Assembly: GCF_012843265.1 (NCBI RefSeq)
Contig: NZ_JABAIT010000019.1
Span: 21,216 to 85,215 of the forward strand
Length of the DNA stretch: 64,000 nucleotides
Origin: Bacillus sp. DNRA2
GTDB lineage: Bacteria > Bacillota > Bacilli > Bacillales > Cytobacillaceae
Direction: 5' to 3'
Below the pieces are notes generated by a model that worked only from the letters and a program-made list of their open reading frames with translations, searched no databases and was not told the origin of the DNA. A program made the translations under genes and the position numbers. Below, one piece after another: positions 17,456-25,531 of the stretch (its first letter is position 1; every line of letters starts with the position of its first letter).

Positions 17456-18799
17456 ATGACCAGGAAAAAGGCAGTTAAAGTATTGCGGAAACAAAAGAAA
17501 CTTGAAAACATTCAAAGGTTCACTCAAAAACAGAATCTCGGACGAACTAGCCTTGCCGCAAAAGAATTCCGGTTGCTTCAACGCATGACTCATAGTTCAA
17601 AAGCGTTGCGAAACGTCGGGTTATACGCGATAAAGCAATGCTACTTGAACAACGGAAGAATGGCTACGGTAAACGAAGTGGACGCTGCAATGCAAGCGGA
17701 TGTGAATTATTGGGGCATTCAATCAAACTCCGTTCAAGCTATTCGTAGAACACTGTTTTCGGAAACAAAGAGCTTTTTTAAAGCATTGGAACAATGGAAG
17801 AAAACTCCTGAAAAATTCACTGGTCGTCCTAAGTTTCCGAAGTATTCTGGCTCCACTGAAAAACGGATTATTGAAATCTATCAAGTTCCGAAAGTAGACA
17901 AAGATGGATTTTGGACGATTCCCATGAACGTGGAATTCAGAAAACGCTTCAGCTCTATCAAAATCCGTATGCCTAAAAATTTGTTAAACCAGAAAATCTC
18001 CTACATTGAAATCAAACCAAAGCAAAAAGGTCGGTTCTTTGAGGTGCACTACACCTATGAGGTGCATGTGGCTCAAATGAAGAAACAATCAACGACCACG
18101 ATATACGCTTTGAGTGGTGATTTAGGTGTAGACCGATTATTGAGTTGTGCAACAAACAAAGGAGACGCCTTCTTAATTAATGGAAAAAAGTTAAAATCCA
18201 TCAACCAACACTTCAATAAAGCGATAAGCAATTTACAGCAGAAAAATATCGAAAACGGCATTTCCAAACGGGTTGTGACCAATAAACTAGCTGAACTCTG
18301 GAACAAACGAGAGCACCAAATCAATGGATATTTCTCACAAGTCGTCGGCTTGTTGTTTAAAAAAGTTAAGGAATATAATATTGATACCCTAATAGTTGGT
18401 TACAACGTGGGCTGGAAGCAAGAATGCGATATAGGAAAAAAGAACAATCAACAGTTTGTCCAAATTCCATTTCAGAAACTCATATCTGCCATAGAAAATA
18501 AATGTATAAAAGAAGGCATCCGTTTTCTCAGACAAGAAGAAAGCTATACCTCAAAAGCTAGTTTTCTAGATAGAGACAGTATGCCTGTTTGGTCAAAAGA
18601 CGATAAAACCAGCTACCACTTCAGTGGCAAGCGAATCACTCGTGGTCTGTACCAAAGTAAATCAGGAAAATGTATTCACGCTGACATCAACGGAGCATTG
18701 AATACGCTACTTAAATCAGGAATAGTAAAGTTGGAGGAAAACTTTCAAATAAAAACTCCAAACCTACTATACGTCCAGAAACGTAAGGCTGTTGCTTAG
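17456..18799 (+). CDS. tnpB: TnpB RNA-guided nuclease-family protein
   Basis: The 447-residue protein is intact. It has an N-terminal region with basic residues, a RuvC-I motif GDLGVD, the segment LIVGYNVGWKQE where RuvC-II glutamate normally lies, and the RuvC-III motif IHADINGALN. The zinc ribbon is not recognisable: the region ESYTSKASFLDRDS has no CxxC pairs. The usual RuvC-II glutamate position is GYN, so the acidic residue may be supplied elsewhere, as described for some TnpB lineages with a rearranged site. ATG at 17456 is preferred over GTG at 17444. TnpB cuts DNA guided by the element's own right-end RNA. Confidence 0.85.
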   Translation: MTRKKAVKVLRKQKKLENIQRFTQKQNLGRTSLAAKEFRLLQRMTHSSKALRNVGLYAIKQCYLNNGRMATVNEVDAAMQADVNYWGIQSNSVQAIRRTLFSETKSFFKALEQWKKTPEKFTGRPKFPKYSGSTEKRIIEIYQVPKVDKDGFWTIPMNVEFRKRFSSIKIRMPKNLLNQKISYIEIKPKQKGRFFEVHYTYEVHVAQMKKQSTTTIYALSGDLGVDRLLSCATNKGDAFLINGKKLKSINQHFNKAISNLQQKNIENGISKRVVTNKLAELWNKREHQINGYFSQVVGLLFKKVKEYNIDTLIVGYNVGWKQECDIGKKNNQQFVQIPFQKLISAIENKCIKEGIRFLRQEESYTSKASFLDRDSMPVWSKDDKTSYHFSGKRITRGLYQSKSGKCIHADINGALNTLLKSGIVKLEENFQIKTPNLLYVQKRKAVA

Positions 18800-19108
18800 C
18801 GCATGGCTTAGTGGGTGCGTCAACCATCCATGTGTATTCGTCACATTTGTGCCGGAGCTTGTAGTACATAGCTCGTAAGGCTATGACTTCTCTGTATCCA
18901 TTCGGAGAACCTTAACTCATGGTAGGGAGGGTGCAAGTGGGAAAACGATAGCTCGTCGCCAGTACCGACCAAAAAATAACTTGGGGTGTCGCTGTAACGT
19001 GGCATGAATTCTAGAGCGTCAAACTGTCTAGCAATAGACGAGAAGACCTAGAGTTCGAACTCAAGCCCCCACTGAAAAGATTCACCTCAGTGGGGGGAGT
19101 TGACATTC
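18800..19108 (+). ncRNA. Putative TnpB guide (omega) RNA region at the IS right end
   Basis: The 309 bases between tnpB and the right end are non-coding and structured: GTCTA-GCAA-TAGAC hairpin at 19026-19039 and the CCCCCACTGA/TCAGTGGGGG hairpin at 19066-19096. In this family a guide RNA overlaps the 3' part of tnpB and ends past the element, its guide being the flanking bases. Here the guide would begin with AATGGGAGTCTAC at 19109. Confidence 0.6.
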
Positions 19109-19208
19109 AATGGGAGTCTACGTAATTGAAACTGGTATGTTAATCGTATGCTTAATGGTTTTATACATCGTGATTGGGTTGGGAGCGCTTGTGACAAAAC
19201 GTTTATAA
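19109..19208 (+). pseudogene. 3' part of the IS-interrupted DUF2178-like membrane protein gene
   Basis: It encodes the last helix, MLIVCLMVLYIVIGLGALV, then TKRL and a stop, in frame with the 5' part ending at 16837 once the IS is removed. Confidence 0.8.
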
Positions 19209-19267
19209 GAACCCATGAAATTCCAACTTATGTTAAAATAATGAGTAGTTGGAAAGGAGATGCTTTT

Positions 19268-21301
19268 GTGAAAAAAATAAGTATCATCGGAATCGTAGGC
19301 TTAATTTTTCTACTATTACTCACAAGCTGTAACAAAGAACCAAGCCCTGAAGACCAATTTTCAAAATACATAAAGCTATGGAATGGGCAAAAGTTTTCTC
19401 AGATGTATGATTACTTGTCTACTGATGCAAAAAAATCGATTACCAAAGAAGAATTCGTCAACCGTTATGAAAAAATATTCAGCGATTTGGAAATTACTAA
19501 GCTCGATGTGAAGTCAGCTAAAACGGACCAAGACAAAAAGACAAAAGAAGCAACCTTCAAGCAACCGTTCACGGTAAAAATGGAGACCGTTGCCGGCCCA
19601 ATAAAGTTTAATCAGACTGCCAAGCTGATTAAAGAGAAACGAAATGATAAAGAAAATTGGTATATCGATTGGAACACAGGCTACATATTTCCTGAACTAA
19701 AAGCTGACGATAAAATCAGCTTCAAGACAACACCTGCAGTACGCGGCGAGATCCTGGATCGGAACGGGGATCCCATGGCGATAAACGGCACGGCATTTCA
19801 AATTGGGGTTGTTCCTGAAAAAATGGGAGCACAACCAGAACAAGTCGTCAGCCAATTGGCTGAACTGCTCCAAATTAAACCTGAACGTATCCAAAAAGCG
19901 CTTGATGCAAAGTGGGTAAAACCGAGTTTCTTCGTTCCGGTCGCAACGATTTCTGCTGAAGAAACGGACCTCCTCGAAAAACTGTATCAATTATCGGGTG
20001 TGGATAAACAAAATACCGAAGCAAGAATCTATCCTTTTAAAGAAGCTAGCGCCCATTTGATCGGGTATACTGGTCCAATCACTCAAGAAGAGCTTGATAA
20101 GTTAGCTTCAGAAGGCTACTCATCATCTGATGTGATCGGTAAAAGAGGACTGGAGCAAGTTCTTGATAAAAAATTAAAAGGAAAAAATGGCGAAAAGATT
20201 TTTATCAAAAAAGCAGATGGCAAAGAAGTATTGCTAGCAAATAAGCCTGTTCAAAATGGTGAAAATATTACGTTGACGATCGACGCAACCCTGCAGCAAC
20301 AAATTTTCACACAGTTGGCAGGCGAAGCGGGAGCATCGGCTGCGCTTGACCCGACAACAGGTGAAACCTTAGCGTTAGTAAGCAGCCCGAGCTTTGACCC
20401 GAATCAAATGGCAATCGGAATGTCCGAGGCGGAGCTGGATTCGCTCCAGAACAATCCACAAAAGCCGCTACTTAACCGATTCAAAAGCACTTATGCACCA
20501 GGCTCAGTGCTCAAACCGATTACAGCTGCGATTGGCTTGTCGGCAGGAACGCTCACTCCGGACACGACAATCAATGTCAGTGGGCTAACTTGGAAAAAAG
20601 ACCAATCATGGGGCAATTATGTTGTTACACGAGTAAAAGACCCCAACGCTCCTGTAAATTTGGAAAAGGCTCTATTATATTCAGACAACATTTATTTCGC
20701 CCAAGCTGCACTTTCATTGGGTAAAGACAAATTTTCGCAAGGATTAAAACAATTCGGATTTGAAGAGGAGCTACCATACTTATATCCGCTTGAATCCTCT
20801 AAAATGGGAAAAATGGATAGCGATATAGAACTGGCTGATTCGGGCTATGGACAGGGTAAGATTGAGGTCAATGTTCTGCATATGGCAACAAGCTATACTC
20901 CGTTTCTGAATAACGGAAATATCATCAAGCCGATTTTAACGTCAGAAGAAAACAAACGCGAGGTTTGGAAAAAAGAGGTTGTAAGTAGTTCAAATGCAAA
21001 TACCTTATCAGCTAATCTGCTAAATGTCGTTGAAAATCCGCAAGGCACAGCCCATTCAGGAAAAATTAACGGGATGACGATTGCCGGAAAGACGGGAACT
21101 GCTGAGTTAAAATTAAAACAAGATGAAAAAGGTGCTGAACTCGGCTGGTATGTAGCATACAGAACCGATGCACCGCAACTATTGATTGCGATGATGATTG
21201 AAAATGTTCAAGAACGAGGCGGCTCGAAAATTCCAGTCGAAAAAGTGAAAAATGTATTCGGCCAATATGGACAGGGAGATTCAGCAATTCCTGCTCAGTA
21301 A
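19268..21301 (+). CDS. pbpC: Penicillin-binding protein 3-type transpeptidase (lipoprotein)
   Basis: The 677-residue protein has a lipobox LTSC (C21), an NTF2/MecA-N-like domain (about 25-150), a PBP dimerisation domain (about 165-330) and a transpeptidase domain with SVLK (SxxK), SDN (SxN) and KTGT. It matches B. subtilis PbpC in domain order and length, a class B PBP that cross-links peptidoglycan outside the membrane. GTG at 19268 follows AAGGAG; the longer frame from 19148 starts inside the broken upstream gene. MecA-N domains are also found in beta-lactam-insensitive PBPs, which is suggestive only. Confidence 0.9.
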   Translation: MKKISIIGIVGLIFLLLLTSCNKEPSPEDQFSKYIKLWNGQKFSQMYDYLSTDAKKSITKEEFVNRYEKIFSDLEITKLDVKSAKTDQDKKTKEATFKQPFTVKMETVAGPIKFNQTAKLIKEKRNDKENWYIDWNTGYIFPELKADDKISFKTTPAVRGEILDRNGDPMAINGTAFQIGVVPEKMGAQPEQVVSQLAELLQIKPERIQKALDAKWVKPSFFVPVATISAEETDLLEKLYQLSGVDKQNTEARIYPFKEASAHLIGYTGPITQEELDKLASEGYSSSDVIGKRGLEQVLDKKLKGKNGEKIFIKKADGKEVLLANKPVQNGENITLTIDATLQQQIFTQLAGEAGASAALDPTTGETLALVSSPSFDPNQMAIGMSEAELDSLQNNPQKPLLNRFKSTYAPGSVLKPITAAIGLSAGTLTPDTTINVSGLTWKKDQSWGNYVVTRVKDPNAPVNLEKALLYSDNIYFAQAALSLGKDKFSQGLKQFGFEEELPYLYPLESSKMGKMDSDIELADSGYGQGKIEVNVLHMATSYTPFLNNGNIIKPILTSEENKREVWKKEVVSSSNANTLSANLLNVVENPQGTAHSGKINGMTIAGKTGTAELKLKQDEKGAELGWYVAYRTDAPQLLIAMMIENVQERGGSKIPVEKVKNVFGQYGQGDSAIPAQ

Positions 21302-21407
21302 GATATTCAATCGAGTTAGCGAAAATTGCCACAAAAAAACCGCGATAGACGATTTAATTGAAGCGGAAATTTCGTTATAATGTTGAATCAAAGGGGGTGC
21401 TTAACAG

Positions 21408-21500
21408 ATGGAGAATCATTTTAGATTGTCTGGTACTTCTTCCACTCATGCAAAGCCTATTATTGGAAAGGCGATACTTTGCATGGGGCGAAACATTTAA
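21408..21500 (+). CDS. Possible 30-residue leader peptide
   Basis: An ATG with a strong ribosome site (AAGGGGG ten bases upstream) opens a 30-codon frame starting MENHFRLSGTSST. I do not recognise it. The frame lies in a hairpin-rich stretch between pbpC and a CD3324-like gene, so it may be a leader peptide or translated by chance. Confidence 0.35.
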   Translation: MENHFRLSGTSSTHAKPIIGKAILCMGRNI

Positions 21501-21569
21501 CGATATCGCTGAACAGGCTTTTCTAATAATTAGGCTTTGCACCTTATTTTTTTCAAAATCAAAATAAGG
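21448..21569 (+). promoter_or_regulatory. Structured leader upstream of the CD3324-family gene
   Basis: ATGCAAAG (21448-21455) pairs with CTTTGCAT (21477-21484). CCTTATTTT (21543-21551) pairs with AAAATAAGG (21561-21569), which includes part of the AAGGGG ribosome site of the gene starting at 21581. Both could control translation. Confidence 0.4.
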
Positions 21570-21580
21570 GGCGGGCAAAT

Positions 21581-21850
21581 TTGAAATATATGAACGCAAG
21601 TAAAGTTTTACCTGAAAAGCTCATTATCGAAATCCAAAAGTATATTCAAGGGGAGACTCTCTATATCCCTAAACAGGAAAAGAAGTATCGGAAATGGGGA
21701 ACATCAAGTGGAGGAAGACACTTGCTTGACCAACGTAATGCCGCCATCAGACAATCCTTTATTAGTGGCAGCAGTATCCAACAGTTGGCTGAGGAATATT
21801 ATCTTTCAACTGAAACGATAAAGAAAATCGTTTATTCAAATAAAAAGTAA
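21581..21850 (+). CDS. CD3324-family (Mor-like) DNA-binding protein
   Basis: The 89-residue protein has ASKVLPEKLIIEIQKYIQG, a LYIPK motif, a basic KYRKWGTSSGGR stretch and a C-terminal helix-turn-helix (IQQLAEEYYLSTETIKKIV). This matches small CD3324-type proteins related to the Mor activator fold. It is probably a DNA-binding regulator; its targets are unknown. The start is TTG with AAGGGG about ten bases upstream, placed inside a hairpin arm. Confidence 0.7.
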   Translation: MKYMNASKVLPEKLIIEIQKYIQGETLYIPKQEKKYRKWGTSSGGRHLLDQRNAAIRQSFISGSSIQQLAEEYYLSTETIKKIVYSNKK

Positions 21851-21855
21851 GCAGA

Positions 21856-21890
21856 CAGCACTGGTGAAAGCTCTTCATCAGTGCTGATTT
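21856..21890 (+). terminator. Hairpin terminator
   Basis: CAGCACTG (21856-21863) pairs with CAGTGCTG (21879-21886); the inner GTGAA/TTCAT extends it. A short T-rich tail follows. Confidence 0.55.
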
Positions 21891-21898
21891 TATGTAAA

Positions 21899-22081
21899 GG
21901 CTGTGTTAAAGCTTAGTGTTGATTTTTCTCAAGTTGATTGGAGCGGAAGGCACGAAGACTCCTGCGGGAGTAGCTTGTATGGGAGACCCCGCAGGCGCGA
22001 ATGCGCCGAGGAGGCTCCCAACTAGCCCCGCGGAAAGCGAAGTGCCTGCAGCGGAAATCAACATTCATGTTTAACACAGCC
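21899..22081 (+). mobile_element. MITE-like element, 183 bp, with perfect 8-bp target duplication
   Basis: Terminal inverted repeats GGCTGTGTTAAA and TTTAACACAGCC bound a non-coding, GC-richer, hairpin-rich body. The bases on both sides are TATGTAAA (21891-21898 and 22082-22089), an exact duplication. A copy of identical length is at 50305. Confidence 0.85.
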
Positions 22082-22184
22082 TATGTAAAAAACATTTCTA
22101 AGTTATTTTCTCCATTTTAGAAGTTAGCTGCAGTAGTTAAGATATATAAATAGGAATCGAAGAACAAAATGAATGGAGATTTAC

Positions 22185-22841
22185 ATGATGAACGAGAGCT
22201 TTATTAAAAATGAACAGTTTAATTTTATAAAAAAGCAGATAGATTTAATTAAGGACAGCAAAAAAAAGAATGTACCCACAAACGTTTTGACTGCTGTAAT
22301 CGACTTAGCTACCACCAAAGTTTTCGACTTATTTCCAACACTTACAGCAACACAACAACAATTATTGGACGTTTCCGGACTGAAAACAGATAAAGACTAT
22401 GAGCAATATATCCAACAACTTTCGGATTACCTGCTACCTTTTCCAACGATAACAGAGCAGCAACTGAAGAAAATGGTTCCGAAAAATAAAAAATTAAAGC
22501 TGCCTGATTTAACAAAAATTGACCATCACCAGTTGACGTACTTAAGTTGGAATGATCTGAGATCTAATAAAAAATATATCGCATACGAACTAGAGGGAAA
22601 AATGGTTTGTATTGAATGTGAATTTTCATCAACCAGCAAAAAGAACCTTTGTTCTATCTGTAATAGTTTTGGTGATGTTGTCTATTTTTCCACTGTAACA
22701 AAAGCGAAAAAGCTGAAGAATCCCGATTATTTCAGAGCCATCGGTAATCTTATTTGTGCTGACAGTAGTGAATGTAACAAAAAAATCACCAATGTTGAGT
22801 ATTTAACAAACTTCCTAAAAGACTCGCTAGGAATATCATAA
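22185..22841 (+). CDS. FusB/FusC-like elongation factor G-binding protein
   Basis: The 218-residue protein has an N-terminal helical bundle and a C-terminal treble-clef zinc finger: CIEC and CSIC (residues about 144-163), then CADSSEC. This is the FBP domain organisation of EF-G-binding proteins, of which FusB and FusC give fusidic-acid resistance by releasing EF-G from the ribosome. Chromosomal members of Bacillaceae are often housekeeping; resistance is not shown by sequence. The start is ATG 22185 or 22188 with GGAG upstream. Confidence 0.75.
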   Translation: MMNESFIKNEQFNFIKKQIDLIKDSKKKNVPTNVLTAVIDLATTKVFDLFPTLTATQQQLLDVSGLKTDKDYEQYIQQLSDYLLPFPTITEQQLKKMVPKNKKLKLPDLTKIDHHQLTYLSWNDLRSNKKYIAYELEGKMVCIECEFSSTSKKNLCSICNSFGDVVYFSTVTKAKKLKNPDYFRAIGNLICADSSECNKKITNVEYLTNFLKDSLGIS

Positions 22842-22962
22842 ATTTTAATAATTCCGCGAAATCAATGTCAGATTTTACATTTCATGATAATTCTGCAATA
22901 GTAATTTATAAGAGTTATTTTTGAATAATGTTGAAATGATGATTGATTGGGGGAATAACGAT

Positions 22963-23796
22963 TTGCTAACAATTCACGAATTAAATGATATTAAGGAACT
23001 CCAAGAGATTTGCGAGAATGCTGGGGGATTTCAGCTTAAGTTGAATTTTGATATGCTGGAAAACCGAGTGGGTGATCGCAAGGAGGATTTTTTTCATTAT
23101 GATCTAGATTCTGGCAAACTAGTCGGCTTTTTAGGTAGCTATGGATTTGGCAGTAAGATTGAACTTTGTGGGATGGTGCATCCTGAGTACCGTCGCCAAG
23201 GAATCTTTACTAATTTGCTTAATTCGGCAATAAATGAAGCGAAGAAGCACCATGTTTCTACCATTTTGCTCAACGCACCAACCGATTCACAAACGGCAAA
23301 AGCATTTTTACAATCGATTCCTTGTACATTTTCGGTTGCAGAGTATCAAATGCAATGGCAGCCAACCGAATTGACACCCGATACCACCGTTTTGATCAGA
23401 CCTTCAGTTTCACAGGACGATTGGGAGGCAGAAGTTCAGCTTGGTATCACTGCTTTTGGCGAGAGTGAGGCGGATGCCAGGGTGTTTCAGGAAATGATTA
23501 GTAAAGAAAGTAGTGACCAAAGATACATCATTGAAGAAGACGGGAAAATTGTCGGGAAAATGCGTGTGTCTGAAATGAATGGAGAAACGTGGATTTTTGG
23601 TTTTGCTGTTTTCCCAGAACTACAGGGCAAGGGGATTGGCCGCAAAGCGTTAACCAATGTGGTAATCACAGAAAGTCAAAAGGGGTTGCCAATTTTCCTT
23701 GAGGTGGAAGCAAAAAATATCCATGCCCTTAAACTTTATGAATCTTGTGGCTTTAAATCCTACCATTCGCAGGACTATTATCTGTATCAAGATTAA
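22963..23796 (+). CDS. GNAT-family acetyltransferase, double-domain
   Basis: The 277-residue protein has two GNAT folds. The first has VHPEYRRQGIFTNLL, the second has VFPELQGKGIGRKAL, each an acetyl-CoA-binding Q/RxxGxG/A motif. The C-terminal copy has the canonical ALKLYESCGF. TTG at 22963 has GGGGG nine bases upstream, so it is preferred over the longer frame from 22921. Substrate unknown. Confidence 0.8.
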   Translation: MLTIHELNDIKELQEICENAGGFQLKLNFDMLENRVGDRKEDFFHYDLDSGKLVGFLGSYGFGSKIELCGMVHPEYRRQGIFTNLLNSAINEAKKHHVSTILLNAPTDSQTAKAFLQSIPCTFSVAEYQMQWQPTELTPDTTVLIRPSVSQDDWEAEVQLGITAFGESEADARVFQEMISKESSDQRYIIEEDGKIVGKMRVSEMNGETWIFGFAVFPELQGKGIGRKALTNVVITESQKGLPIFLEVEAKNIHALKLYESCGFKSYHSQDYYLYQD

Positions 23797-23850
23797 TGAG
23801 CTATCGTCATAAATATACATTCTAATCGGTATAAAAAGGTGGAGGATCCG

Positions 23851-25377
23851 ATGGAAAAGTATGATTTTATTATCATTGGCGCAGGAATGGGTGGTCTAAG
23901 TGTTGCAAACTTTCTAGCTAAATATCATAAGAAAGTATTAGTTTTAGAAAAGCATAATATTCCAGGGGGACTAGTGACATCGTTTGCGAGAAAAGGGGTT
24001 CATTTTGATTTGGGGATCCATGGTCTTTATGAATTAAAAGAAAAACAAACGATTCCCCAGTTTATGGAGTTTTGGGGTGCGCCACCGATTGAGACAATTT
24101 CATGCCGAGGCGATATGACTTGCTTTATTGATGGACAAAAGCATGTATTCAGACATGGCAGAATCAAGGAAGATTTTATCCGAGAATTTCCAGAAAATGA
24201 AGCTGATATAGAGAGGCTTTTTCAGATTATCGAAAAAATTAATGCAGAAATGTTTTCGGGAACGGAAGCACCCGAGCCACCGTATGATATGAATTTGCTC
24301 GAGCTGATTCGTTTTGGTCTAAAATCAAGAAGGCGAATGCCGACATTCATGAAATATGGAAATAAAGATGCCAAAAAAATCCTCGACAAACTTACCGACT
24401 CCGACGAATTAAAATCAGTGATATATTCCTATTGTCCGTACCCGATGGTGTTTATGGCGTTTGCCTATCAGTGGGGGGTATTCAGTAACAATGAATATCC
24501 AAAAGCAGGGATGCAGGCAATCCCTACTGCTGCAGTTACAAGCCTGAAACAAATGGGTGGCGAACTTCATCTGAATGCGGAAGTTGCCGAAATTCTTGTT
24601 AAGGATGGCAGCGCCTATGGAGTCAGAACAAAAGCAGGCAAAGAATATTATGGAAAAGTCATTAGTAATGCATCGCCACAGTATACCTATAACTGGATCG
24701 AGTCAGAAGAAGAAAGTGTAAAAAAAATGCAGCACGCCCTCGAGGCAAAAAAGATTTTTCCTTCTGTATGTGCGCTATTTATCGCAGTGGATGACGCTCG
24801 TTATGATTTTGGCAATGTCGAATGTATTAGCATTGCTGGAAGTAAGGATTATCAGAAGCAGCCGGAAGAATATTCGGAAGAAACAGCTCCGATTGTCATC
24901 AACATTTATCCAAAGCGGGACGGAGATCGGTATCGACCACTTGTGGCATTAATCCCACTTACATACAACTATGGCGATGACTGGAAAACAGACGTAGGTC
25001 CGAAGCGTAGTGATGATTATTTGGCATTGAAGAAAAGAGTGGAGATGACAGTGCTAAATAGAATCATCAATCATTTAGGAAATGAATTTGCGAAAGCAGT
25101 TGTCTTTAATGAATTATCTACTCCACTGACATACGAGAGATATACGAATAATTATCATGGTTCCTTCATGGGATGGTCCGTCGAAGAAAAGGAGTACGGA
25201 AAGTACTTAAAACAAAGAACAGATATAAAAAACTTATTTTTGGTGGGGCAATGGGTATTTCCTGGTTTTGGTGTTGCTGGAGTGATGGCCAGTGGCTATT
25301 ATCTTGCAAAAGAAATATTGAAAGATGAAGGAATCGATTTGAAGCAGGAATTTACTGAGTTTTTTCATACAGCTTAA
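23851..25377 (+). CDS. CrtI-like FAD-dependent oxidoreductase
   Basis: The 508-residue protein starts with the dinucleotide fold IIGAGMGGLSVANFLA and continues with GGLVTSFARKGVHFDLGIHG, typical of the phytoene desaturase/carotenoid isomerase family, and ends with a FAD motif around GFGVAGVMASG. No other carotenoid genes are adjacent, so the substrate is unassigned. ATG at 23851 follows GGTGGAGG with six bases. A terminator follows. Confidence 0.75.
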   Translation: MEKYDFIIIGAGMGGLSVANFLAKYHKKVLVLEKHNIPGGLVTSFARKGVHFDLGIHGLYELKEKQTIPQFMEFWGAPPIETISCRGDMTCFIDGQKHVFRHGRIKEDFIREFPENEADIERLFQIIEKINAEMFSGTEAPEPPYDMNLLELIRFGLKSRRRMPTFMKYGNKDAKKILDKLTDSDELKSVIYSYCPYPMVFMAFAYQWGVFSNNEYPKAGMQAIPTAAVTSLKQMGGELHLNAEVAEILVKDGSAYGVRTKAGKEYYGKVISNASPQYTYNWIESEEESVKKMQHALEAKKIFPSVCALFIAVDDARYDFGNVECISIAGSKDYQKQPEEYSEETAPIVINIYPKRDGDRYRPLVALIPLTYNYGDDWKTDVGPKRSDDYLALKKRVEMTVLNRIINHLGNEFAKAVVFNELSTPLTYERYTNNYHGSFMGWSVEEKEYGKYLKQRTDIKNLFLVGQWVFPGFGVAGVMASGYYLAKEILKDEGIDLKQEFTEFFHTA

Positions 25378-25404
25378 CATGAGGAAAAAGATGCAAGAAA
25401 ATCT

Positions 25405-25440
25405 AAAGGTGATACTTCAAAAATGAAGGTCGCCTTTTTT
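25405..25440 (+). terminator. Hairpin terminator
   Basis: AAAGGTGATACTTC and GAAGGTCGCCTTT form an imperfect stem around AAAAAT, followed by a run of six Ts. Confidence 0.55.
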
Positions 25441-25474
25441 ATGCTTTTTATACTAAAGCACAGCCGGAATCTCT

Positions 25475-25531
25475 TAACTATCATACTTATATTAGTGAAC
25501 AAAAATAATAGGAAAGGAAGTATGATAGTTA
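25475..25531 (+). promoter_or_regulatory. 14-bp inverted repeat abutting the BNR-protein start
   Basis: TAACTATCATACTT (25475-25488) is the exact reverse complement of AAGTATGATAGTTA (25518-25531), which touches the TTG start at 25532. The ribosome site GGAAAGGA (25511-25518) lies in the loop edge. This could be an operator or a translation-blocking hairpin. Confidence 0.55.

Larger units (their letters stand above)
16838..19108 (+). mobile_element. IS200/IS605-family insertion sequence with tnpA and tnpB
   Basis: The 2271-bp element lies after target TTTC (16834-16837) and ends with a hairpin and GACATTC. Boundaries were deduced from two signs: the interrupted reading frame rejoins exactly, and a second copy at 63707 starts with the same sequence after another TTTC. 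Left-end stem CAATTCA (16881-16887)/TGAATTG (16896-16902) and right-end stem CCCCCACTGA (19066-19075)/TCAGTGGGGG (19087-19096) fit the subterminal hairpins of this family. There is no target duplication, as expected. Confidence 0.9.

Noticed and set aside
21358..21567. 69-codon frame before the CD3324-like gene
   Set aside because: It starts at TTG without a good ribosome site; the 30-codon frame in another register has a better one.
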